Shown: positions 1 to 5,864 of the stretch, one piece after another
Layout of the letters: every line of letters starts with the position of its first letter
How positions within the stretch are numbered: the first letter of the stretch is position 1
Origin: Candidatus Brocadiaceae bacterium
GTDB taxonomy: Bacteria > Planctomycetota > Brocadiia > SM23-32
Direction of reading: 5' to 3'
NCBI GenBank assembly: GCA_003551785.1
Contig: PUNP01000687.1
Location: 1 to 6,084 of the forward strand
DNA: 6,084 bases
The notes under the pieces: generated by a model
Databases searched by the model: none
The model's input: the letters and a program-made list of their open reading frames with translations, nothing else
Told to the model about the DNA's origin: nothing
Made by a program: the position numbers and the translations under genes

Positions 1-397
1 CTTTCTCCGCTTTCTTCTTTTCGGCTGCTTTCTTGCGCTTTTCGGCTTCAATCTGCTTTTTACCCAGCTTTCCTTTCGGTTTAGGTGGGGCTACGGGCAT
101 AATATGTCCGGTGGAGGGCATATCTTTGGGTTTTTGTTTTTTACGCGGCGTTTTTTTGCTTGTGGCTGCAGGAGCTTTACGGGGTCTTTTTATTCTCCCG
201 GCAGATGCAGTATCCTTGGGTTTGTACAATCTCAGGGCCGCCTTCTTAATTTCTTCAGCCTCTTTGGAGCCAACGGCATTAGCATGATGCGTAATATGAT
301 CAAACCCGGCACGCTGACAAATATTTACCAACTCACCGCCCTTAATGTCAAGCGGCATCGACTTGGCTATTTCGTATATTTTTACCTTTTCCGACAT
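1..397 (-). CDS. infB: Translation initiation factor IF-2, N-terminal part (runs off left edge)
   Basis: IF-2 is the GTPase that places initiator fMet-tRNA on the 30S subunit and promotes 50S joining. Only the first 132 codons are visible, open without a stop to the window edge. Residues 1-55 (MSEKVKIYEIAKSM..., then ELVNICQRAGFDHITHHANAV) have the length and pattern of the IF2_N domain. Residues 60-132 are a Lys/Ala/Pro-rich low-complexity linker (RPRKAPAATSKKTPRKKQ, then EAEKRKKAAEKKKAEK) typical of the region between IF2_N and the G domain. The GTPase core lies outside the window. The start is the ATG at 397-395, preceded by a weak GGGA at about 9 nt; an in-frame TAG at 418-416 limits any extension. 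The gene begins 27 bp after the nusA stop, the classical nusA-infB order, so co-transcription is expected. The identification rests on the N-domain, the linker and the neighbour, not on GTPase motifs. Confidence 0.9.
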   Translation of the reverse strand, partial: MSEKVKIYEIAKSMPLDIKGGELVNICQRAGFDHITHHANAVGSKEAEEIKKAALRLYKPKDTASAGRIKRPRKAPAATSKKTPRKKQKPKDMPSTGHIMPVAPPKPKGKLGKKQIEAEKRKKAAEKKKAEK

Positions 398-424
398 ATA
401 AATTCCCAAATTAAACTAATTATA

Positions 425-1453
425 CTAATTGTCCTCTTCGTTGGAATCCTTTGAACTATCCATATCATTTTCCGAACTTCCTTCGGCTTCTTCCGTCTCC
501 TCTTCATTTTCAAGGGATTCCGGTGATTGGATGTCGATATTCCATCCGGTCAATTTAACCGCCAGCCTCACATTTTGTCCGCGTTTACCAATAGCCAGCG
601 CAAGCTCTTCTTTAGGAACAATGACCGTGGCGTGATTTGCTCTCTCTCCCTCTTCGAGTGTCATTTGCAATATTTCCGCGGGCTTCAAACTGTCGGCAAT
701 CAGCATTTCAGGGGCATCTCTCCACGGGATAATATCGATTTTCTCTCCGTTCAGTTCATCAATGATACTTCTTATGCGCGTGCCTCGCACCCCGACACAA
801 GCGCCGATACAATCAACATGCGGCTCAAGGCTCTCCATTGCGATTTTAGTGCGTTCACCAGGCTCCCTGGCTATTCTCTTAATGACAACGCCCCCATCGG
901 CAACTTCCGGAACTTCGATTTCAAATAATGCTTTTACAAAATCGGCGTGGGTACGGGAGAGCAGGACGGTAGCGGCGCTGCCCGAACGTTTAACATCGGA
1001 AATTATGGCCCGAAGCCGCTCACCCGGCTGATAATGTTCCCGTGGTATCTGCTCTGACTTTGGAAGAACGGCTTCAGTTTTGTCCAGGCTGACAACAATC
1101 GCTCCCCCCTCAAAACGCTTCACCATACCGGAAACCAGGCTGCCTTTGAGTTTTGAGTATTCCTGATAGATGATTTCTCCTTCCGCTTCTTTAATTTGCT
1201 GCATCATCACCTGTTTTGCGGTTTGCGCTGCAATCCTGCCCAGCTCTTCCGGATTGATCATCTCCCCACCGATATACGCTTCAACATCACCGGTCTCACG
1301 GTCAATGCTGACCTGGATGTCAACATCCCGGCCCTTATTCTTCCGCACGGCCGTTTCTAATGCCCGCTCAAGAGCACGGAATATTATCTCGGCGTCAATA
1401 TCCTTATTACGATGGAGCCCATCTACTAATCTGAGAATCGATCTGCTTTTCAT
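425..1453 (-). CDS. nusA: Transcription termination/antitermination factor NusA
   Basis: NusA binds RNA polymerase and nascent RNA and modulates pausing, intrinsic termination and antitermination. The 342-residue protein shows the family order. The N-terminal polymerase-binding domain covers about 1-100 (start MKSRSILRLVDGL, helix AEIIFRALERALETAVRK). An S1 domain covers about 104-170 (GSLVSGMVKRFEGGAIVV ... VLLSRTH). KH1 covers about 180-255, with GERTKIAM at 199-206 and GACVGVRGTRIRSIIDELNG at 217-236. KH2 covers about 270-310, with AIGKRGQNVRLA at 287-298. The last 30 or so residues are a very acidic Glu/Ser/Asp tail instead of the AR repeats of E. coli NusA (495 aa); short NusA proteins without AR repeats are normal in many phyla. 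The ATG at 1453 has an AAGG Shine-Dalgarno at 1464-1461 and begins exactly at the family N-terminus. The DCIGACVGVRG form is like planctomycete NusA (recalled, not searched). No rimP lies upstream. Confidence 0.97.
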   Translation of the reverse strand: MKSRSILRLVDGLHRNKDIDAEIIFRALERALETAVRKNKGRDVDIQVSIDRETGDVEAYIGGEMINPEELGRIAAQTAKQVMMQQIKEAEGEIIYQEYSKLKGSLVSGMVKRFEGGAIVVSLDKTEAVLPKSEQIPREHYQPGERLRAIISDVKRSGSAATVLLSRTHADFVKALFEIEVPEVADGGVVIKRIAREPGERTKIAMESLEPHVDCIGACVGVRGTRIRSIIDELNGEKIDIIPWRDAPEMLIADSLKPAEILQMTLEEGERANHATVIVPKEELALAIGKRGQNVRLAVKLTGWNIDIQSPESLENEEETEEAEGSSENDMDSSKDSNEEDN

Positions 1454-1497
1454 AATACCGCCTTCACAATAAAGCCAAAGATAGGGCGTTCTCTGTA

Positions 1498-1528
1498 TTC
1501 ATAACAGAAAAAAACACATTACTGTCAA
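1498..1528 (-). promoter_or_regulatory. Proximal nusA promoter candidate (sigma-70 type)
   Basis: Read on the minus strand, a perfect -35 TTGACA (1528-1523) is followed after 19 nt by TATGAA (1503-1498). The latter is preceded by TG one base upstream, giving an extended -10. Initiation would fall near 1491 and leave a leader of about 38 nt before the nusA ATG. The spacer is longer than optimal, so this is a moderate candidate. It partly overlaps the hairpin/U-tract element of the longer upstream transcript. Confidence 0.45.
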
Positions 1529-1543
1529 CAATAGCCCAATATG
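1508..1543 (-). terminator. AU-rich hairpin followed by seven U: possible terminator or attenuator
   Basis: In the minus-strand transcript, CAUAUU (1543-1538) can pair with AAUGUG (1520-1515), six pairs including one G-U, around a 17-nt loop. Seven consecutive U (1514-1508) follow immediately. This is the layout of an intrinsic terminator, but the stem is short and AU-rich, so strength is doubtful. It would act on transcripts from the perfect-consensus promoter at 1684-1656, either ending a small RNA of about 140 nt or attenuating readthrough into nusA. Confidence 0.3.
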
Positions 1544-1544
1544 C

Positions 1545-1568
1545 AGGCAAACATCCCGAAGATGCCCT
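1545..1568 (-). other. Hairpin in the nusA leader
   Basis: On the minus strand, GGGCAUC-UUCGG-GAUG-UU-UGCCU forms a hairpin. GGGCA can pair with UGCCU (one G-U), or CAUC with GAUG around UUCGG. It lies in the middle of the transcript predicted from the promoter at 1684-1656. The G-U pair fits a minus-strand RNA better than a plus-strand one. No known riboswitch class is recognised. Confidence 0.35.
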
Positions 1569-1655
1569 GAAACCTCCACAGAATGTTTTTGTAGCTATTT
1601 AACCTAAAGCTGCGAATCTGAATAACGTAAGAATCACCAAAAAATAGCACATGTT

Positions 1656-1684
1656 ATTATATTGGTAATAAAAAGAACTGTCAA
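1656..1684 (-). promoter_or_regulatory. Perfect-consensus sigma-70 promoter upstream of nusA
   Basis: The minus strand reads TTGACA (1684-1679), a spacer of exactly 17 nt, then TATAAT (1661-1656): a full consensus match in both hexamers and spacing. Predicted initiation is near 1649, about 195 nt before the nusA start. The leader contains a hairpin (1568-1545), a hairpin with a U tract (1543-1508) and a second promoter (1528-1498). It could drive nusA-infB through a long leader, or a separate small RNA. Confidence 0.7.
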
Positions 1685-1708
1685 ACTCGTATGATATATA
1701 GGTGAAGA

Positions 1709-1786
1709 AAAATTACAAATTCAAAATTTCAAATCCGAAATTAATTCAAGTTTTCAATGTCCAAGTATCCAAATATCAGACAGCTA
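1709..1786. repeat. AT-rich intergenic repeat-like segment (AAATTCAAA words)
   Basis: The segment is built of overlapping words such as AAATTACAAATTC, AAAATTTCAAATCC and GAAATTAATTCAAG, and ends with CCAAGTATCCAAATATC. Its composition is sharply different from the genes on either side and it has no coding character. Similar 'CAAATTCAAA / TCCAAATATC' strings recur between genes in many Planctomycetota and Omnitrophota assemblies (recalled, not searched), so this is probably a degenerate copy of a dispersed repeat. It lies just upstream of the perfect promoter. Confidence 0.4.
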
Positions 1787-1844
1787 ACTTGAACCGGAGT
1801 CATCTGCGGCCCTCACACTTCAAAATAAAATAGCAATCAACCGG

Positions 1845-2534
1845 TCAAGCTGTATTTTCATCCCTTAAACATTGGATATTTATCATTAAATAATGGATAT
1901 TTTTCTTCTTCGCATCCATTTCGGGGATTTTGCTATAAAATACTATACGCATGGCCAAAGCTGCCGCTACAACTCCGATAACTAATCGATAAAGGTAGAG
2001 CGGCGCATCTTTAGTGAGCACTACACCGGCTATTATAGCAAACAATATTGATGCGCCCTGCCAGGAGAGACGAAGCTTCCCCCAGAACCTCCCACGCATA
2101 TTCGCCGGCACTACCGGATTCATTAGTGCAAACCATTGTGACCCAAAGAAGGCATTACCTATTCCGTAAATAACTATCCCCGTTACAGTCGCAATTTCCA
2201 CAAAATCAACAGGCACGAATGATGCAACTAATATTGCAAGATAACCTATCACGACCGCCCCGGCACCAATTATACCAAAACTCTTCTTACCTACTCTGTC
2301 TGCATAATGCGCCAGGTAAATGGCAAGAATTGATAACCCCAAAGGTATAGCCAGGTAAAATGCAATTCGTGAATCACTGATGGAAAGGTTGACCAGGTAA
2401 ACCAGTATCACTCCGTTAACAAAAGCCTGCTGGCCCATATTACCAAACACCTGGCAAAGGATGCCGTTACGCATTCCTGTGCTTTGATCCTGATTCGGTT
2501 GCTCTTCATGATATTGTTCATCTATATCAGACAT
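1845..2534 (-). pseudogene. N-terminal half of an MFS transporter, truncated
   Basis: Major facilitator proteins are inner-membrane secondary transporters, usually of about 400 residues and 12 helices. This frame has 229 residues with only six hydrophobic segments (about 26-50, 57-77, 85-108, 112-138, 158-174, 178-200). The loop 2-3 motif A is recognisable as ADRVGKK (78-84), and MRGRFWGKLR (146-155) fits the cytoplasmic loop after helix 4. From about residue 209 (KKKNIHYLMINIQCLRDENTA) the sequence no longer looks like a transporter and is encoded by an AT-rich, internally repeated tail. No second half exists before nusA: only 391 bp remain and they hold non-coding elements. The ATG at 2534 follows a GGGGTG ribosome site. 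The simplest reading is a 3'-deleted pseudogene. A functional half-transporter is possible but less likely. Substrate unknown; the cargo of this MFS branch cannot be told from the sequence. Confidence 0.7.
1865..1902. repeat. Two imperfect 17-bp direct repeats at the broken end of the MFS gene
   Basis: TTAAACATTGGATATTT (1865-1881) and TTAAATAATGGATATTT (1886-1902) match at 15 of 17 positions with a 21-bp period. They encode the odd C-terminal tail of the truncated transporter and may mark the deletion or duplication scar. Confidence 0.6.
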
Positions 2535-2694
2535 TTACACCCCATGTCAGCCGCTATTTTGTACTTGTAATATTATTGCTTTGTAAATATCCAGTGAATC
2601 CCGTTACCTCATCACCTCCGGCACAGAGTACTGAAAAGCGGTTATATGTCTCACGGAACACCAGGGTATCCAAATTTATTATTCTTTTCATATT

Positions 2695-2723
2695 ATGGTA
2701 ACACAAGGCAAAAAATTTGACAA
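2695..2723 (-). promoter_or_regulatory. Candidate promoter for the truncated MFS gene
   Basis: On the minus strand, TTGTCA (2723-2718, five of six to consensus) lies 17 nt before TACCAT (2700-2695, four of six). TG one base upstream of the latter gives an extended -10. Initiation near 2688 would give a leader of roughly 150 nt before the MFS start at 2534. The ATG at 2691-2689 lies at the predicted start point and so is unlikely to be a normal translation start. Confidence 0.45.
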
Positions 2724-2771
2724 TGAAGTTACTAGTCCCAAAATAAGCGCGTTTGCCGAAAAAAACGAAAA

Positions 2772-2838
2772 AATGCAATTTTTTTCTTGTTTTTCCTCGT
2801 TTTCACCCAAAATGCAACGTATAGTCATTTTTTGCATT
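2772..2838. promoter_or_regulatory. TGCAA half-sites upstream of the MFS promoter (possible operator)
   Basis: AATGCAA occurs at 2772-2778 and 2811-2817, and its inverse TTGCATT at 2832-2838, so the last two form a 7-bp inverted repeat with a 14-nt spacer. A further inverted pair, AAAACGA (2762-2768) and TCGTTTT (2797-2803), surrounds the first copy. The block sits about 50-115 bp upstream of the -35 of the candidate MFS promoter, a position suitable for a regulator. The surroundings are A/T homopolymer-rich, so chance is possible. No regulator gene is in the window. Confidence 0.3.
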
Positions 2839-2890
2839 CACGGCCCCATTCTATCGGTCAAAATTTAGTCTATCTACTTGTTTTTGTGGA

Positions 2891-3140
2891 TTCAGCCGGA
2901 GCGCCGGTGGTTCAGATGCAAGTTGCTGTGAGAAGCCAGACCTTGTCAGGTCGGTGCCGATCAGCAACGCAGCAGATGAGCCACCGCCGCCCGGTCCTTC
3001 AACTTTGCGGATGTTTTAATGAGATGAAGGCGCGTCTGAGCATGCAGTGTAAATCACTGAAGGAAGGTTGTAGGCCAGGCAATGGTCTTGAATGAATGCT
3101 GGTGAGAACGGAAATTACCAAAAACGTTCGAGGATGCGTT
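2891..3140 (+). ncRNA. Structured RNA, possibly a group II intron domain I remnant
   Basis: This stretch has no convincing gene, is GC-rich (about 63% over 2891-3000) beside AT-rich flanks, and folds into many helices. CCGG 2896-2899 pairs with 2991-2994. CGGTGGTTC 2905-2913 pairs with GAGCCACCG 2978-2986 (nine pairs). GTTGCTG 2922-2928 pairs with CAGCAAC 2962-2968. GACCT 2939-2943 pairs with AGGTC 2948-2952 (4-nt loop). CCTTCA 2996-3001 pairs with TGAAGG 3025-3030 (also present at 3058-3063). CAGTG 3045-3049 pairs with CACTG 3055-3059. GGCCA 3073-3077 pairs with TGGTC 3083-3087. GAACG 3106-3110 pairs with CGTTC 3125-3129. The one imperfect pair in the nine-pair helix is G-U on plus but C-A on minus, which favours a plus-strand RNA. 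The pattern and phrases such as AATGCTGGTGAGAACGG and ACGTTCGAGG recall the 5' domain of bacterial group II introns (from memory, not verified). No GTGYG 5' end, reverse transcriptase or domain V is present, so if it is an intron it is a fragment. Confidence 0.5.
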
Positions 3141-3155
3141 TCTGTATAAAAATCA

Positions 3156-4886
3156 TCAGCGTGAAGCGACTTCAAATTCCTGAATAAGTATGCTCCCTTC
3201 ACCCCATGAAGTAAGCGGTGTCAGGCGCACTCCCCTCACCTCTCTGTCTATGGGAATCCGAACAAGGCGGTGATAGTTGTTTTCTGTCTCATAAACCTTG
3301 CAATAGCTTCCCTCTGTGAGTTTAATATCCAGCCGGAAGGCCTTGACAAGAGATTCGGGAGGTGCTGCATCTTCCATATCGAGACGGTAGGCAGGCGGCA
3401 TTTTCAAACCGTGGGCTTGAAGATCGCTGTCGAACACTACTCTGGCCTCTTTAACATCGATTACTTTTCCGAAATCATATTCCACCCACGCACCGGGCGT
3501 GCAGCGCCAGCCGTTTTCGTTATCCCCTACCGGACGGTTAATGCCGTTGCGCAGCGGCTCGGGGTTTCCTTCGGAAGCGCTGAGTGTGCTGTTAAGTGAG
3601 AGTTCACCAGTTTCTCGGGACAGCCCCGGGAGATAGCAGTCATCATCCATAAGCATTTGTTGTAATTCAGAGATATGATTTTGCAATACTCCGCGCGGCA
3701 GCTCGTTTTCGCGGACGGCGATTGCGGCAGAAGTTCCCACCGCTTGTCCCAGCAATGCGCAGGTGGCCATTACACGGGTAGAACTCATTGCCGCATGAGT
3801 AGCACTAATATTACGTCCGGCGAACAGCAAGTTCTCGATATTGCACGAATACAGGCTGCGAAACGGTATGCCGTAAGGGGAATGGGCGGGGTGGAATATT
3901 GTTGGTGCCCCTTTATGGTAAAATCCCTCCGGATGATGGTCGTCCATACTCCAGCCGCCATAAGCGACGGTATCTTCAAAAACACCGCCGGCTCGCACAT
4001 CGTTCTGCGTTAAAATATGATCGCCTACATAGCGTCTGCTCTCGCGTTTGCCCGGCAGGAACCCGACCCACTCCACTGCCCAGTTATCTGCGCCGTGGTC
4101 TCCGCGGTTTTTGATATGATCGATGACCCCGAAAGCGATTTTCAGCAGTTCATCGCGCAGGTTCTCGGTCTCATGTATGGTATCGTTTTCCCCGCCGACC
4201 TCAATCCACCAGAAGTTGGTGCTTTCGGGGTTGTGTCTCCTTTTCTGCATATCATCATCGGATTCGTAAACATAAGCCCAATCGGGCGGTACAAATTTTT
4301 GAGGTTGTTCGGTTTCGCGGAACTGAATCAGGCAGCTCATCCCCATGGTTTTGTTGTCGCTGACCGGCGGTTGGATGTCTTCACCAAACTCCGACTCCGC
4401 TTCGCGCCCTATCCTGAATTCAGCGCCGGAAAGCGGCGCTAAAATGCTGTCTCCGGAGCAATCGGCGAACAGATCGGCATTGACCACATGCCATGTTTCC
4501 GCCGTCCCCTGCCAGCCGGTTACCGATACTAACTTATCTCCGTCCATCTTCACTGAGTTAGCCGAACAATTCAGAAAAAGGTCGAGATTCGGCTCAAAAC
4601 GAACTTTTTCATAGAGTATGCTGTCCCAGATGGAATAGTTCAGGTTGGGATTACGCTGCACATTCTCGAGCCTGATTTCTTCTATGATGCCGGTTTCCCG
4701 CATATTATCGCCATGCGCACCACAGACATGCATCCGTATTTCACTTGAAGCATTTCCGCCGAGCACCGGACGGTCATGTATCAGAGCAGTTTTTACACCG
4801 CGGCGAGCTGCCGCTATAGCAGCACACATGCCCGAGAGCCCTCCTCCAACTACACAAAAGCTGACATCATGTTCTATAGTTTTCAT
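3156..4886 (-). CDS. FAD-dependent oxidoreductase (FAD_oxidored type) with C-terminal beta-sandwich
   Basis: This is a 576-residue flavoenzyme of the FAD_oxidored kind, a group frequent in Planctomycetota, Verrucomicrobiota and Lentisphaerota, with no settled substrate. The N-terminal Rossmann motif is VVGGGLSGMCAAIAAARRG (12-30), followed by the family segment DRPVLGGNASSEIRMHVCGA (38-57) and the FADCSGDS turn (140-147). The second FAD-contacting segment is LLFAGRNISATHAAMSSTRV (353-372), followed by MATCALLGQAVGTSAAIA. From about residue 430 on, WRCTPGAWVEYDFGKVIDV, YRLDM, VRIPIDREVRGVRLTPL and ILIQEFEV look like a discoidin-like beta-sandwich that could bind sugar or serve as a lid. No signal peptide is seen, so a cytoplasmic location is likely. 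The ATG at 4886 fits the family start, yet no Shine-Dalgarno is visible upstream (TTATCGTTCCCT before the ATG). The gene begins 30 bp after the pirin stop, so translational coupling or a leader-independent start is plausible. Confidence 0.9.
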   Translation of the reverse strand: MKTIEHDVSFCVVGGGLSGMCAAIAAARRGVKTALIHDRPVLGGNASSEIRMHVCGAHGDNMRETGIIEEIRLENVQRNPNLNYSIWDSILYEKVRFEPNLDLFLNCSANSVKMDGDKLVSVTGWQGTAETWHVVNADLFADCSGDSILAPLSGAEFRIGREAESEFGEDIQPPVSDNKTMGMSCLIQFRETEQPQKFVPPDWAYVYESDDDMQKRRHNPESTNFWWIEVGGENDTIHETENLRDELLKIAFGVIDHIKNRGDHGADNWAVEWVGFLPGKRESRRYVGDHILTQNDVRAGGVFEDTVAYGGWSMDDHHPEGFYHKGAPTIFHPAHSPYGIPFRSLYSCNIENLLFAGRNISATHAAMSSTRVMATCALLGQAVGTSAAIAVRENELPRGVLQNHISELQQMLMDDDCYLPGLSRETGELSLNSTLSASEGNPEPLRNGINRPVGDNENGWRCTPGAWVEYDFGKVIDVKEARVVFDSDLQAHGLKMPPAYRLDMEDAAPPESLVKAFRLDIKLTEGSYCKVYETENNYHRLVRIPIDREVRGVRLTPLTSWGEGSILIQEFEVASR

Positions 4887-4916
4887 AGGGAACGATAATC
4901 AAAGGATTCAAAAGGA

Positions 4917-5834
4917 TTAAGAAGTGTTGGTGAATGTGCCGTCGTCTAATTCCTTGAAAGCGGTATTAAGTTCTTCGCGTGTATTCATAACTATGGGGCC
5001 TCGCCAGGCGATAGGTTCTTTGAGAGGCTTGCCCATTATCAAGAGGAAACGCAGGTCTTGATCGCCTGCGGCAGCGGTAACCTTTATCTCATGGCCGGGA
5101 CCGAAATAAATCAACTTCCGGTTGCCAAGGCGGGCGTCTGTCAGCTGTTCGGTATATCCATCCTGTCGAACTTCCCAGCCGGCAGGGTTGTGTTTTTCGT
5201 CAAAATATCCGCTGCCGGCAAAGACATAGGCCAGTACTGTGTGATCGGGTTGCGTAGTTAATCGGGTGCAGGCAGCAGCCGGCACGGTGACGTCAAAAAA
5301 AGATGGCGCGATCTCGACATCAACGACCGGCCCGCGGGCCGGTCCGCATTCACCGCAGATAACTGCAGCTGACGCACCGCCCTCCAGCTTTGCCCTGGGG
5401 AAATCAGAGTGTGTGAATTCCTGGTAGCGCGGGGTTATCATTTTTTTTGCAGCCGGTAGGTTTGTCCACAATTGAAAACCGCCCATATGGCCGTTTTGAT
5501 CCGGTTTAGGCATTTCCTGATGGATGATTCCGCGACCTGCGGTCATCCATTGAACTTCTCCGGCCTGAACCTTCCCGCTGTTTCCCATGCTGTCACCGTG
5601 TTCAACATGCCCATCAAGCATGTAGGTGATCGTTTCTATACCGCGATGCGGATGCCATGGAAAACCGGCAAGATAATCCTCAGGCTGGTCAGAGCGGAAG
5701 TCGTCAAGCAGGAGAAAGGGGTCATGCCTCTCGGGATTCTGAAAGCCGAAAGCACGATGCAGGTGGACGCCCGCTCCTTCCATGGTGGGCCGGCTACTGG
5801 ATATTGCTGTTATTTCACGAACGTGTTTGGTCAT
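4917..5834 (-). CDS. Pirin-family bicupin protein
   Basis: Pirins are iron-binding bicupins. Some act as quercetin 2,3-dioxygenases, others as redox or regulatory partners; the role of this one is not known. The product has 305 residues, normal for the family. The N-terminal cupin shows PFLLLDDFR (39-47), GFPWHPHRGIETITYMLDGH (57-76), GEVQWMTAGRGIIHQEMP (92-109) and GGFQLWTNLPA (118-128). The four expected metal ligands are His61, His63, His105 and Glu107, all present. The C-terminal pirin_C cupin contains YVFAGSGYF (203-211) and ends with the typical EPIAWRGPIVMNTREEL (273-289). The start chosen is the ATG at 5834 because GAGGAG (5848-5843) lies 8 nt upstream. An upstream in-frame ATG at 5891 lies within the promoter and would precede the transcript. 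It is the first gene of an apparent two-gene unit with the FAD oxidoreductase, driven by the near-consensus promoter at 5898-5869. Confidence 0.95.
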   Translation of the reverse strand: MTKHVREITAISSSRPTMEGAGVHLHRAFGFQNPERHDPFLLLDDFRSDQPEDYLAGFPWHPHRGIETITYMLDGHVEHGDSMGNSGKVQAGEVQWMTAGRGIIHQEMPKPDQNGHMGGFQLWTNLPAAKKMITPRYQEFTHSDFPRAKLEGGASAAVICGECGPARGPVVDVEIAPSFFDVTVPAAACTRLTTQPDHTVLAYVFAGSGYFDEKHNPAGWEVRQDGYTEQLTDARLGNRKLIYFGPGHEIKVTAAAGDQDLRFLLIMGKPLKEPIAWRGPIVMNTREELNTAFKELDDGTFTNTS

Positions 5835-5842
5835 TATTTTAT

Positions 5843-5848
5843 CTCCTC
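5843..5848 (-). promoter_or_regulatory. Shine-Dalgarno fixing the pirin start
   Basis: GAGGAG on the minus strand, 8 nt before the ATG at 5834, is the strongest ribosome site in the window and selects this start over the ATG at 5891. Confidence 0.85.
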
Positions 5849-5864
5849 TTATCTTTAAGACTGT

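Noticed and set aside
33..454. Two plus-strand frames at the left edge
   Set aside because: They are antisense to infB, whose N-domain and linker are convincing; their Phe/Leu/Gly content mirrors the Lys/Ala/Pro linker.
1601..1652. 17-codon leader peptide (MCYFLVILTLFRFAALG) in the nusA leader
   Set aside because: Its ATG at 1652-1650 lies at or upstream of the predicted transcript start and has no ribosome site.
2554..2778. 74-codon minus-strand frame, or 45 codons from the inner ATG at 2691
   Set aside because: The N-terminal part covers the promoter region and the inner ATG coincides with the predicted transcript start; no ribosome site and no recognised family. The tail (FSVLCAGGDEVTGFTGYLQ) is protein-like enough that a gene remnant cannot be excluded.
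2891..3000. Cobalamin or other known riboswitch
   Set aside because: The AAGCCAGACC string suggested a B12 box, but the AGCCAGGAGACCTGCC order and the remaining core are missing, and no plus-strand gene lies downstream.
2851..3015. 54-codon open frame on minus (KVEGPGGGGSSAALLIGTDL at 5' end) across the GC-rich segment
   Set aside because: It has no start codon after the preceding stop and lies antisense to the helices described for the structured RNA; its Gly/Ala richness follows from GC-rich stems.
2787..3095. 102-codon plus-strand frame
   Set aside because: It starts in A/T homopolymers and crosses the structured segment, has no ribosome site, and its composition is Arg/Ser/Cys-rich without domain-like pattern.
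2999..3202. 67-codon minus-strand frame
   Set aside because: It overlaps the 3' end of the oxidoreductase gene in another frame and the structured segment; no family likeness.
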